Below are positions 54,949-62,644 of a stretch of DNA of 64,000 nt, in pieces. Position numbers and translations under genes: made by a program. Numbering within the stretch: position 1 is the stretch's first letter; every line of letters starts with the position of its first letter. The stretch covers positions 1-64,000 of the forward strand of contig NZ_SCFY01000004.1 of assembly GCF_007049795.1 (NCBI RefSeq), read 5' to 3'. The DNA comes from Ectopseudomonas mendocina. Lineage in GTDB: Bacteria; Pseudomonadota; Gammaproteobacteria; Pseudomonadales; Pseudomonadaceae. Below the pieces are notes generated by a model that was given only the letters and a program-made list of their open reading frames with translations, was not told the origin of the DNA and ran no database searches.

Positions 54949-55073
54949 TCGTAGGAGCGGCTGGGCGGCATTACGTTTCAGCCGCAAAATTCTGACGGCA
55001 AACCAACCAACCGTAGGAGCGGCTTTAGCCGCGATAAAAAGCTCGCGGCTGAAGCCGCTCCTACAGACACGAG
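54949..55073. repeat. Cluster of three REP elements
   Basis: cgtaggagcggctgggcggc (54950 on), cgtaggagcggctttagccg (55012 on) and the inverted ctcgcggctgaagccgctcc (55044 on) lie between the exonuclease and helicase genes. The last two form a compact REPIN. Confidence 0.85.
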
Positions 55074-55079
55074 GCAAAC

Positions 55080-55682
55080 TCAGCTGGCAGTGGCCAGCAA
55101 CGCCCGCACCTTGGCCGCCGAAAGGTTCTGCAACTGGCAAAGAAAGGCATGATCGGCCTGGTGCCGGCCATGGCGCTCACGCAGTAGGCCGAACAGGTGC
55201 AACGTCAGGTTCGCGGCCATCTCGGCATCGGCCAGCGCACGGTGAGCACGGCCGGTGTCAGGCAAGCCGGCCCAGGCGTTGAGGTTGCCCAGTTTGTGGC
55301 TGGGCGCCTCCGGTAGCAGGCGCCGCGACAGCAGCAGCGAGCAGGCGAAAGGCTGCAAGCGACGACGACGCACCCGAGCCAGTTCGGCGTCCCAGAACTT
55401 CTGGTCGAAGGAGGCATTGTGCGCCAGCAGCGGCCGCTCGCCGATGAAGTCGGCCACCTCGTTCATCACCTGATCGGACGGCGGCGCCTTGCGCAGCATG
55501 GCGTTGCTGATGCCGGTGAGCTGCTCGATGAACGGTGGCACCCAGGCGCCACTGTTCATCAGACTCTGGTAGCGGTCGACGATGCGCCCGTCCTCGATGA
55601 TCGCCACGCCGATTTCGGTGGCGCGCGCCTGGCTCGGCGATACGCCAGTGGTTTCGAAGTCGATGACGGCGATGGATTCCAC
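55080..55682 (-). CDS. DEDDh 3'-5' exonuclease (DnaQ-like)
   Basis: A 200-residue exonuclease. Exo I is Asp8 and Glu10 in VIDFETTG, Exo II is HNASFD (~94-99) and Exo III is HRALADAEM (~151-159) with the catalytic His and Asp. There is no polymerase or helicase domain, so it is a stand-alone exonuclease related to the DNA Pol III epsilon subunit. It starts 8 bases after the stop of the NYN nuclease gene and is probably co-transcribed with it. Confidence 0.92.
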   Translation of the reverse strand: MESIAVIDFETTGVSPSQARATEIGVAIIEDGRIVDRYQSLMNSGAWVPPFIEQLTGISNAMLRKAPPSDQVMNEVADFIGERPLLAHNASFDQKFWDAELARVRRRRLQPFACSLLLSRRLLPEAPSHKLGNLNAWAGLPDTGRAHRALADAEMAANLTLHLFGLLRERHGRHQADHAFLCQLQNLSAAKVRALLATAS

Positions 55683-55690
55683 GTAAAACC

Positions 55691-56170
55691 TCAGTTATTG
55701 CGTAGTAACAGTTCGCCCTCGATGGGCACATAAAGGCTGGCGGCGCGGATCAGCGACTGCGCCGTCAGCCCCGGCGCGCCGAAGGCGATGGCTTCGACGC
55801 CACGGCTTCTTACGCGTTCGAGCAGCAGGTCGAAATCGCCGTCGCCGGAGGCCAGCACGATCTCGTCGACGCGCTCAATGGCGTCGAGCACGTCGATGGT
55901 GATGCCGACGTCCCAGTCGCCCTTGGCCGAGCCGTCGGCACGCTGGATATAGGGTTTGAGCTTCACGGTGAAACCCAGCTTGCGCAGGATCTGCTGAAAC
56001 TGCTGCTGTTTGGCGTCACCCCGGTCGATGGCGTAGGCGTAGGCCTCGACGATCACCCCACGGCGGCTGACCTCGGCCCACAGCACGCTGTAGTCGAAAT
56101 GGCAGCCATGCACCTGGCGCACCGTGTAGTAGAGGTTCTGCACATCGGCGAATACGGCAATCTTCTTCAC
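55691..56170 (-). CDS. NYN-domain (LabA/DUF88) nuclease-like protein
   Basis: 159 residues. KKIAVFADVQNLYYTVRQ opens the PIN-like NYN fold with Asp9 and Asn12 as conserved active-site residues; KGDWDVGITIDVLDA and LASGDGDFDLLLERV carry further acidic residues. Family members are predicted RNases. The start follows a GGTGAA leader. Its pairing with a DEDDh exonuclease 8 bases downstream suggests joint RNA or DNA processing, but this is inference. Confidence 0.9.
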   Translation of the reverse strand: MKKIAVFADVQNLYYTVRQVHGCHFDYSVLWAEVSRRGVIVEAYAYAIDRGDAKQQQFQQILRKLGFTVKLKPYIQRADGSAKGDWDVGITIDVLDAIERVDEIVLASGDGDFDLLLERVRSRGVEAIAFGAPGLTAQSLIRAASLYVPIEGELLLRNN

Positions 56171-56271
56171 CTGGAGTCCTCGGGGGCGACGAAGGCGCCA
56201 GTATGCCAGAGCTGGGCGGCAGGCGCGCCCAGGGCTGGCCCGGGCGCGGCGCAGCCCCTATCCTTGGCGCC

Positions 56272-56757
56272 ATGACGCCTCTACAACAGCTGTGCCAGCG
56301 TAACCTCGACCTGCTCCAGCGCCAGGGAATAAGCCACCGCCTGGTCGAGCATGAGCCAGTGCTGGATTACCCCACCGCCCATGCCGTGCGCCCACGTTTC
56401 GGTCTGCGCGGAGTGGAGAGCAAGAGCCTGTTCCTGCGCAACGGTGCACAGCGCTACGCCATGCTGATCACCCTTGAAGGCGCCCGCGCCGACTGGGCCA
56501 GGCTCAAGACGCTGCTCGGCAGTCGCCCGCGCATCGCCAGCGACGAGGAACTGATCGAGCAAACCGGCTGCGTTCCGATGTGCGCCTGCCCGTTCGGTCA
56601 TGACGCCAGCATCACCCTGCTGATCGACCGCGCGGTGCTGACCTGCGAATTTCTGCTGTATTCGCCCGGCCCGCCCGAACTGACCCTGGAAGTGCCCGGC
56701 GGCGAACTGCCGCGTCTGCTCAAGGCGCAGCCCAACGCGCAGCTGGAGTACTCTTGA
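56272..56757 (+). CDS. YbaK/ProX-type aminoacyl-tRNA deacylase
   Basis: 161 residues of the YbaK/prolyl-tRNA editing fold, which removes mischarged amino acids from tRNA in trans. Visible elements are the N-terminal helix, GVESKSLFLRNG (~43-54) with the family Lys, and GCVPMCACPFGHDASITLLIDRAV. ATG 56272 was chosen over 56203, which overlaps the divergent NYN gene's promoter region. A small membrane protein gene follows 63 bases later. Confidence 0.85.
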   Translation: MTPLQQLCQRNLDLLQRQGISHRLVEHEPVLDYPTAHAVRPRFGLRGVESKSLFLRNGAQRYAMLITLEGARADWARLKTLLGSRPRIASDEELIEQTGCVPMCACPFGHDASITLLIDRAVLTCEFLLYSPGPPELTLEVPGGELPRLLKAQPNAQLEYS

Positions 56758-56820
56758 ACCCACTCGACTGCCCCGGCGAACGGCCACAGCGCCCACGCCC
56801 CCATACTTGGTGACCTGCCG

Positions 56821-57489
56821 ATGAAGCCTCTGTCCGTCCTGCGTGACGCCTGGTTTTTCTCCAGCCACAACCTGGCGGCCATTGCCCGCCTGACCCTGCC
56901 ACTGTTGCTACTCGAAGCAATCGCCCAAACGTTGCTCGCCGCCCAGCTCGGCGAAGGCGCCAACCCGGCCTATGGCGTGCTGCTCGGCATTCTCTTCTAC
57001 CCGCTGTACGCCGCGCCGCTAATTCTCTTCCTGCACGCCCGCAGCATCGGTCAGACGCCCGGCAATGCGCAGCTGTTCGCGGCGGGCCTGCAGTTGTGGC
57101 CGACCTTCGCCCTGATGGCGGGGCTGAGCACCCTGGCAATCATGCTCGGGCTGTCGATGTTCATCGTACCGGGCATCTGGATCATGATGCGCCTGGCCTT
57201 CTCCGAACTGATCCTGGTGCTGCGCCAGGAGCCACCGCTACGCGCACTGCAGGCCAGCTTCACGATGACCGAAGGGCGCTTCTGGCCGGTATTCGCCTGC
57301 CTGGCCAACGTGCTGGTACCGCTGTGGCTGCTCGACTGGTGGACGCAGCCGAGCCAGAGCGACACCCTGCTGTGGGTGCTGCATCAGGCCGGCAACGGCT
57401 TCCTGCAACTGTTCGCCATCGTCGTGCTGTTCCGCCTGTTCATGCTGCTCGAACCGCAGCCAGCGGCGAATGCCGAGAACAGTGACTAG
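56821..57489 (+). CDS. yciC: YciC-family inner-membrane protein
   Basis: A 222-residue membrane protein (UPF0259) with about five to six hydrophobic segments, including LTLPLLLLEAIAQTLLAA, ILFYPLYAAPLILFLHA, LSTLAIMLGLSMFIVPGIWI and FLQLFAIVVLFRLFMLL. The function is unknown; in other bacteria it is linked to envelope homeostasis. Its stop codon TAG (57487-57489) is supplied by the CTAG end of the MITE-like element that follows. Confidence 0.85.
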   Translation: MKPLSVLRDAWFFSSHNLAAIARLTLPLLLLEAIAQTLLAAQLGEGANPAYGVLLGILFYPLYAAPLILFLHARSIGQTPGNAQLFAAGLQLWPTFALMAGLSTLAIMLGLSMFIVPGIWIMMRLAFSELILVLRQEPPLRALQASFTMTEGRFWPVFACLANVLVPLWLLDWWTQPSQSDTLLWVLHQAGNGFLQLFAIVVLFRLFMLLEPQPAANAENSD

Positions 57490-57633
57490 CAGGCTGTTGA
57501 AAAACTACCTGCGTTGCCCTTGCTGCGTTAAAAACAGGCTCAAAATGCTCATTTACACCCCGTAAACTCCGCCTTTTCGCCTATTTTTGCCTTGCAATGG
57601 GTGCCTCGCCTACGTTTTTCAACGACCTGCTAG
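57486..57633. mobile_element. MITE-like element with 20-bp terminal inverted repeats
   Basis: A 148-base non-coding unit bounded by CTAGCAGGCTGTTGAAAAAC on the left and the near-complement of it on the right (18 of 20 positions match). No coding capacity is seen. The CTAG at each end may be a target duplication or part of the repeat. It carries internal symmetric stretches (GCGTTGCCCTTGCTGCGTT). I have the impression that this sequence recurs in Pseudomonas genomes but could not check. Confidence 0.7.
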
Positions 57634-57665
57634 GCTTGCAGCTTTGGCCGCGTAAGGAGAGCGCC

Positions 57666-58100
57666 ATGAGCGAAACGAACCCGAGCATCCTGTCCCACGT
57701 ATCGATCGGCACCAATGACTTCGACGCCGCCAGCGCCTTCTACGCCAAGGTGCTGGCGACCCTCGGTTGCCGGGAGATCATGCGCCACCCCGGTGCGGTG
57801 GCCTTCGGCCGCGAGTACCCGGAGTTCTGGGTGCAGACACCAATCAACGGCCAACCCGCAACACTAGGCAATGGCAGCCACTTCGGCTTCGTCGCTCCGG
57901 ACAAGGCCTCGGTGCATGCGTTTCACGAGGCGGCGTTGGCAGCCGGTGGCAAGGACGAAGGCCAGCCAGGGCCGCGCCCGGATTATGGCGAGCCCTACTA
58001 CGGGTGTTTCGTCAGAGATCTCGACGGCCACAAGATCGAGGCTGCCTTCTGGGACGTGGAACTCATGCTGGCGGGTGCGGCGCAACACGAGCACGGCTGA
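57666..58100 (+). CDS. VOC-family (glyoxalase/bleomycin-resistance fold) protein
   Basis: 144 residues of one vicinal-oxygen-chelate fold: ILSHVSIGTNDFDAASAFY (first metal-side strand with His), GNGSHFGFVAP and YYGCFVRDLDGHKIEAAFWD (with the conserved Glu). These act as glyoxalases, dioxygenases or resistance proteins; the substrate is unknown. ATG 57666 follows AAGGAG, and the longer reading would run into the MITE-like element. Confidence 0.88.
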   Translation: MSETNPSILSHVSIGTNDFDAASAFYAKVLATLGCREIMRHPGAVAFGREYPEFWVQTPINGQPATLGNGSHFGFVAPDKASVHAFHEAALAAGGKDEGQPGPRPDYGEPYYGCFVRDLDGHKIEAAFWDVELMLAGAAQHEHG

Positions 58101-58836
58101 GGTCGGCCTGGCCACCGCGGGCTGGTATCGCAGCGCGGCGTTGGCGACCCAGCCTGCGCGTAGCAACTCATCGAGCGCAGCAGCCAGCTCTGGCATACGC
58201 GCCAGGCGTTTGCGCGAGAAACCGATATAGAGTTCGGTGCGCGCCTCGGGTTGGTAGGCAGCCTTGGCGATTCGCCCGGCCAGCTTTGGATCGAGCAGGG
58301 AATAGTCGACCTGGCAATCGGTGCCGACCAGAACATCGATACGACCGCGCACCAGCATATCCAGCAGTTGCTGTTCGCTGCTGACACCGACCTTGTCCAG
58401 CGACCTGTCGTCGTCGAATGGCTGGAAGTACACCGACTCCAGCACGTAGCCGATGCGCAGGCCGCGCAACGAGGCGTAGTCGTTCAGCCAATGCCGGGCT
58501 GGCGTAGAAACGCGGGGAGCAGGCGTAGTAAGGCACGTCCAGATAGCGAATGTAGCGCTCCCGCTCGGGCGTCCTGGCCAGGCCGGTCATCAGGTCCGCA
58601 GAGCCCTATTCCAGCGCCGCCAGGCCTCGCGCCCAGGGCGCCCGCTGCACCTCGAAGTGCAGGCCGGTACGTCGTGACAACTCAGCGAGCAGATCGATAT
58701 ACAGCCCCTGCAACTGGCCATTCTCGTCTTCCATGCGAAAGGGTGGCCAAAGGTCGGTTATCACCCGCAAGGGCTCGGCTGCGCCGGCGCGGTACAGCGG
58801 CGCCAGCATCAACAGCACGAGCAGCCAGAGGCGCAT
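58101..58836 (-). pseudogene. Degraded periplasmic solute-binding protein (SBP_bac_3 type)
   Basis: MRLWLLVLLMLAPLYRAGAA (58836) is a good signal peptide. AEPLRVITDLWPPFRMEDEN starts an amino-acid-binding-protein-like domain that reaches LAALE, followed by an in-frame TAG at 58606-58608. The same frame resumes with GSADLMTGLARTPERERYI, then shifts frame near 58480-58500, after which LNDYASLRGLRIGYVLESV and the rest of lobe 2 are readable. No proper end is found before the convergent VOC gene. One nonsense and one frameshift mark it as a pseudogene. Its start overlaps the SDR stop (ATGA). Confidence 0.85.
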
Positions 58837-59681
58837 CAGTGGCGCCCCGAACCCTGCGGCCGCAAGCCGGACAGGCGTGGCAACAGCACGCGCTCGAACA
58901 GCCTCGGGAAGAAGCGCGCCAGCACCCGCGCGCGCCAATCGACATTCGACAGCACCAACAGACGTCGGCGCTTTAGCGCCCCCTGGTAGATGGCCTCCGC
59001 TACATCCTGCGGCGAGGCGACCTTACCCATCGCCAGCGGTGCCTGTGCGGCCACCGAGCCGTCGCCAACCAAGGCGTTCTTGCGCAGATCGGTAGCGGTG
59101 AAACCGGGGCACACCAGCATCACATTGACTCCCGAACCTTTGAGTTCGTAGCGCAGCGTCTCGAACATGCCATGCAGCGCATGCTTGCTGGCGTTGTAGG
59201 CACTGCGATAGAGCAACGGCGCGATGCCCGACAGCGAGCTGAGCACGATGACCTGGCCGCTGCGGGCGATCAAGCTCGGCAGCGCCGCCTGGGTACAGTG
59301 CAGCGCACCGAAATAGTTGACCGCCATGACCCGCTGGAAGACCTCCAGGCTGGTCTCGGCGAACGTGCTGCGGTGGGTGATGCCGGCGTTGTTGACCAGC
59401 ACGTCGATCCCACCGAAATGATCGACCGCCAGCGCCACGGCGCGCTGCACGGCCCCAGCATCGGCGACGTCACAGAGCAGACCGAGCGCTTCGGCGTTGT
59501 GGTGATCGGCCAGGTGCTGCACCAGACTGTCCAGCGCCGCCTGATTGAGGTCGAGAATCACCAGGCGCGCGCCCGCCTGTGCCAGGCGCATGGCCAACGC
59601 CCGGCCAATGCCAGCGCAGCCACCGGTGATCAGCACCACCTTGCGGTCGAATACCTTGTTGGCAAATACCTTGCGATACAT
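58836..59681 (-). CDS. Short-chain dehydrogenase/reductase
   Basis: 281-residue SDR. The NAD(P) motif is TGGCAGIGRAL (~19-29), NNAGITHRS is near 93, the catalytic Ser is in VLSSLSG (~146-150) and YNASK is near 160. The long C-terminus with RRRLLVLSNVDWRARVLARF is usual for membrane-associated lipid-type SDRs, but the substrate cannot be assigned. The stop overlaps the start of the broken binding-protein gene. Confidence 0.9.
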   Translation of the reverse strand: MYRKVFANKVFDRKVVLITGGCAGIGRALAMRLAQAGARLVILDLNQAALDSLVQHLADHHNAEALGLLCDVADAGAVQRAVALAVDHFGGIDVLVNNAGITHRSTFAETSLEVFQRVMAVNYFGALHCTQAALPSLIARSGQVIVLSSLSGIAPLLYRSAYNASKHALHGMFETLRYELKGSGVNVMLVCPGFTATDLRKNALVGDGSVAAQAPLAMGKVASPQDVAEAIYQGALKRRRLLVLSNVDWRARVLARFFPRLFERVLLPRLSGLRPQGSGRH

Positions 59682-59903
59682 GCACGGCTCCCCAAAGCCA
59701 AGTGTTGGCGACGCTGCCAGTCAGCATCCCGCATGACGGCCGACGGCACGGCCTGTCGAACCTTTCAGCATGGTACTGCAGCCCCTGGCCGCTGTCCCTG
59801 GCGGGCGAAACGGAGCGGGAACCGCTTAGCACTGCGCATGCCTGGGCCGATCCGACGCACTCGGGTATCCTCGCCTCCTTCCAGCATAGTCACCCGTTTC
59901 ATC

Positions 59904-60995
59904 ATGTCTCTGCATCGTCCGCTTCGCCTGCTCCTGCTCATCGCGCTGCCCTCGCTCGCCGTGCTGCTCGCGTTGGTCTACGCCCTGACCTGGCGCCCGC
60001 AACCCCATGAAGAGGCGGCCGTGTCGTGTAGCGGCCAGGTCGCACAACTGCAACCTGGCCAAGCGCTCAAGGTGATGACCTGGAACGTGCAATACCTGGC
60101 CGGCAAACGCTACGTGTTCTGGTACGACCTGCCCGGCGGCGATGGCCCGGACGAACGCCCGAGCAGCGAAGACCTGGCCCTGACGCTGGATGAAGTGGTG
60201 CGCATCCTGCGCGACGAAAAGCCGGACGTGGTGCTGCTGCAGGAGCTGCATGACAACGCCAGGGCCAGCGACTACCAGGACCAGTTGGCCCTGTTGCAGG
60301 CGCGCCTGGGCGATCTCTACCCCTGCAGTACTCAGGCGTTCTACTGGAAGGCCGGCTTCGTCCCGCACCCGCACATCCTGGGCAGCGTTGGCATGAAGCT
60401 CGGCACCCTCAGCCGCTTCCAGATCGCCCGCGCCGAGCGCCTGCAATTGCCCATGCTCGAAACGGATCTGCTGAGCCGTCAGTTTCAACTCAAGCGCGCG
60501 CTGCTGGTCAGCTACCTGCCGATTCGTGGGGGTGAAGAGTTGGTAGCGATCAACACCCATTTCGATGCCTTCGCTCAGGGCGCGGACATCATGCAGCGCC
60601 AGGTAGAGATGACCGACGGTCTGCTCCAGCAATTGCAAAACAGCGACAAACCCTGGGTGCTGGGCGGCGATCTCAACCTGCTGCCACCCGGTCAGTTTCA
60701 GCATCTTCCGGAGGATCAACGTAGCTGGTACGCCGCCGACAGCGAACTGCAGGACCTGGCCCGCCGCTACCCGATGATTCCCAGCCTGCAACAGGCCAGT
60801 GGTGACGACCAGGCCAGGTGGTACACCCATTACCCCAATGATCCGGCCGCCAGCGGCCCGGACCGCACCCTCGACTACCTGTTCTACAGCCCACGCCTGA
60901 CCCCACTCGCCAGCCAGGTTCGCCAACGCGATACCTTGGCCATCTCCGACCACCTGCCGGTCATAGGTCGCTTCTTTCTACCCAGCGAGGAATAA
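59904..60995 (+). CDS. Endonuclease/exonuclease/phosphatase-family protein
   Basis: 363 residues. An N-terminal signal or anchor LRLLLLIALPSLAVLLALVY places the enzyme outside the cytoplasm. The EEP fold shows MTWNVQYL (~50), LLQELHDN with the metal Glu (~113), INTHFDAF, GGDLNLLPPG and the terminal SDHLPVIG with the catalytic His. Secreted EEP proteins include phospholipases, sphingomyelinases and nucleases; the substrate here is unknown. ATG 59904 is the first that yields the signal segment. Confidence 0.88.
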   Translation: MSLHRPLRLLLLIALPSLAVLLALVYALTWRPQPHEEAAVSCSGQVAQLQPGQALKVMTWNVQYLAGKRYVFWYDLPGGDGPDERPSSEDLALTLDEVVRILRDEKPDVVLLQELHDNARASDYQDQLALLQARLGDLYPCSTQAFYWKAGFVPHPHILGSVGMKLGTLSRFQIARAERLQLPMLETDLLSRQFQLKRALLVSYLPIRGGEELVAINTHFDAFAQGADIMQRQVEMTDGLLQQLQNSDKPWVLGGDLNLLPPGQFQHLPEDQRSWYAADSELQDLARRYPMIPSLQQASGDDQARWYTHYPNDPAASGPDRTLDYLFYSPRLTPLASQVRQRDTLAISDHLPVIGRFFLPSEE

Positions 60996-61091
60996 CCGGG
61001 GCAGGGCTGGACAAGTCCACCGAGACTTGTCCATGCTCGGCGAGCGCCACTCGATAACAACGAAAAGACGGCGAAGAGCCGCGATACCCGA

Positions 61092-61826
61092 ATGCCAAGA
61101 CGCTTCTGCCTGATATTCATCGCCCTGCTTTGGTTACACGCCGCCCATGCTGCCGAAACCAGGCAACGCGTTCACGTCGGTTACTACGAGTTTCCACCCT
61201 ATTCCTATACCGACGCACAAGGCCAGCCCAGTGGTTCGGGCCTGGAGCTGACCGCCCGCCTGCTCGACGAGGCAGGATACCAGGCGGACTTTCGCTCCTA
61301 CCCCGGCGCCCGCCTCTACGGTGGCCTGCTCGACGGCAGCATCCAGCTCTGGGCCGGGGCATCCGGCAAGCCCGAGCTGGCCGGCCACACTCTGGAGAGC
61401 CGACACCTGCTGGGGGAAATCACCCTCAACCTGTACTTTCGCCTCGACACGCCGGCGCCCATCATTCCGGACGAGCTACAGGGCCGTGGGGTGATCATGA
61501 TCACTGGCTACAGCTACTGGCAGGACGTCAATCAATGGCTGGAAGATCCGGCGCGCAACATCATCCATCACCGCACCCGCAGCCATACCTCGGCTCTGGA
61601 AATGCTCCAGCGGCGGCGCGCCGATTACCTGCTGGACTACCGCGCCCCCGTCGAGCAGGCGATGCGCACGCTGGGCATGGACGAACTACCCTTCGTCGAA
61701 GTGCAACGCCTGCCGCTGAGGCTGATCTACTCTCGCCATGCACCAGGTGCCGAGCGCCTGCGCGACGACCTGGACAAGGTTTACCAGCGCTTGCAGGAGT
61801 CAGGCGAGAACCTGTGGCTTTACTGA
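61092..61826 (+). CDS. Periplasmic solute-binding protein (SBP_bac_3 type)
   Basis: 244 residues. The signal peptide MPRRFCLIFIALLWLHAAHA is followed by a two-lobed binding domain opening VHVGYYEFPPYSYTDAQGQP and containing a hinge-return GVIMITGYSYW and DYLLDYRAPVEQAM. No permease or ATPase is adjacent, so it may serve a distant transporter or act as a stand-alone sensor. It resembles the broken gene at 58101-58836 in type, though not closely enough for me to call a recent duplicate. Confidence 0.87.
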   Translation: MPRRFCLIFIALLWLHAAHAAETRQRVHVGYYEFPPYSYTDAQGQPSGSGLELTARLLDEAGYQADFRSYPGARLYGGLLDGSIQLWAGASGKPELAGHTLESRHLLGEITLNLYFRLDTPAPIIPDELQGRGVIMITGYSYWQDVNQWLEDPARNIIHHRTRSHTSALEMLQRRRADYLLDYRAPVEQAMRTLGMDELPFVEVQRLPLRLIYSRHAPGAERLRDDLDKVYQRLQESGENLWLY

Positions 61827-61830
61827 CCCT

Positions 61831-62637
61831 TCAATCGCCTCGCAGCCTGGCCAGCGCTCGCTCGAGACTCGCGTGCGACAGCTCGCCGAGATGGCTGCCA
61901 ATCTGCCGCCCCTCGGCGTCGTAGAACAGCGTGGTGGGCAGTGCACGCGAGCCCACCAGTAGCCCCAGCTTGACCTGTTCGTCGAGCAGCAAATTGCCCA
62001 GGCTAAGTTGCTGCGCAGCGATGAACTCGCTCACCAGCGCAGCGCTTTCTCCCTGATTGACGAAAAGAAAGGTGATTGCCGCCTCACGCTGCTGCGCCTG
62101 CATCAACACCGGCATCTCACGCCGACACGGCGGGCACCAGGTAGCCCATAGATTGACCACCAACGGCTGGCCCGCGTAGTTGCGCAGATTCACAGGATTA
62201 CCCTGCATATCCCGCACCTGCAGATCGGGCAGCCGCGTACCCTGCTCCAGCGCCTGCAGCACCAGGCTGCCGCCCAGCCATAGTGCCAGGCCAACACTCA
62301 TCGCCACCCCCAACGGTCGCCGCAGTTGTGCCCGATGCCAGAGATACCAGGCGCCCAGCATCAGCCCGGCGAGCACACCCGGCCAGGCGATGAAGCCTCC
62401 ATCACGGATGTCTACCACGCGCCACGGCTCATCGCGGTAGTAACCGGCATACATCAGCACGAAGGCCAGGCGCGCCACCAACAACCCCAGCATCAGCATG
62501 CGAAACAACTGACTTTCCGGGTTGCAGCCGTGGCGACGACCGATCAACCAGCCAATTAGTGTGGCCAGCAGCAGACTGCCCAACAGCAGCACATGGAATA
62601 CACCAAGGGCCAAAGGCCCGATGTTCAGCGTCAGCAT
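61831..62637 (-). CDS. Membrane-anchored TlpA-type thioredoxin with Lgt-like N-terminus
   Basis: 268 residues. The first ~130 hold four TM segments resembling part of prolipoprotein diacylglyceryl transferase (ALGVFHVLLLGSLLLATLIG, IGRRHG, RDGGFIAWPGVLAGLML). A periplasmic TlpA/ResA thioredoxin domain follows with the redox pair Cys168 and Cys171 in WATWCPPCRREMP and the cis-Pro region SRALPTTLFYD. It probably reduces periplasmic disulphides, for example in cytochrome maturation. ATG 62637 was preferred over 62682, which overlaps hrpB. Confidence 0.9.
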   Translation of the reverse strand: MLTLNIGPLALGVFHVLLLGSLLLATLIGWLIGRRHGCNPESQLFRMLMLGLLVARLAFVLMYAGYYRDEPWRVVDIRDGGFIAWPGVLAGLMLGAWYLWHRAQLRRPLGVAMSVGLALWLGGSLVLQALEQGTRLPDLQVRDMQGNPVNLRNYAGQPLVVNLWATWCPPCRREMPVLMQAQQREAAITFLFVNQGESAALVSEFIAAQQLSLGNLLLDEQVKLGLLVGSRALPTTLFYDAEGRQIGSHLGELSHASLERALARLRGD

Positions 62638-62644
62638 CGGCTTC

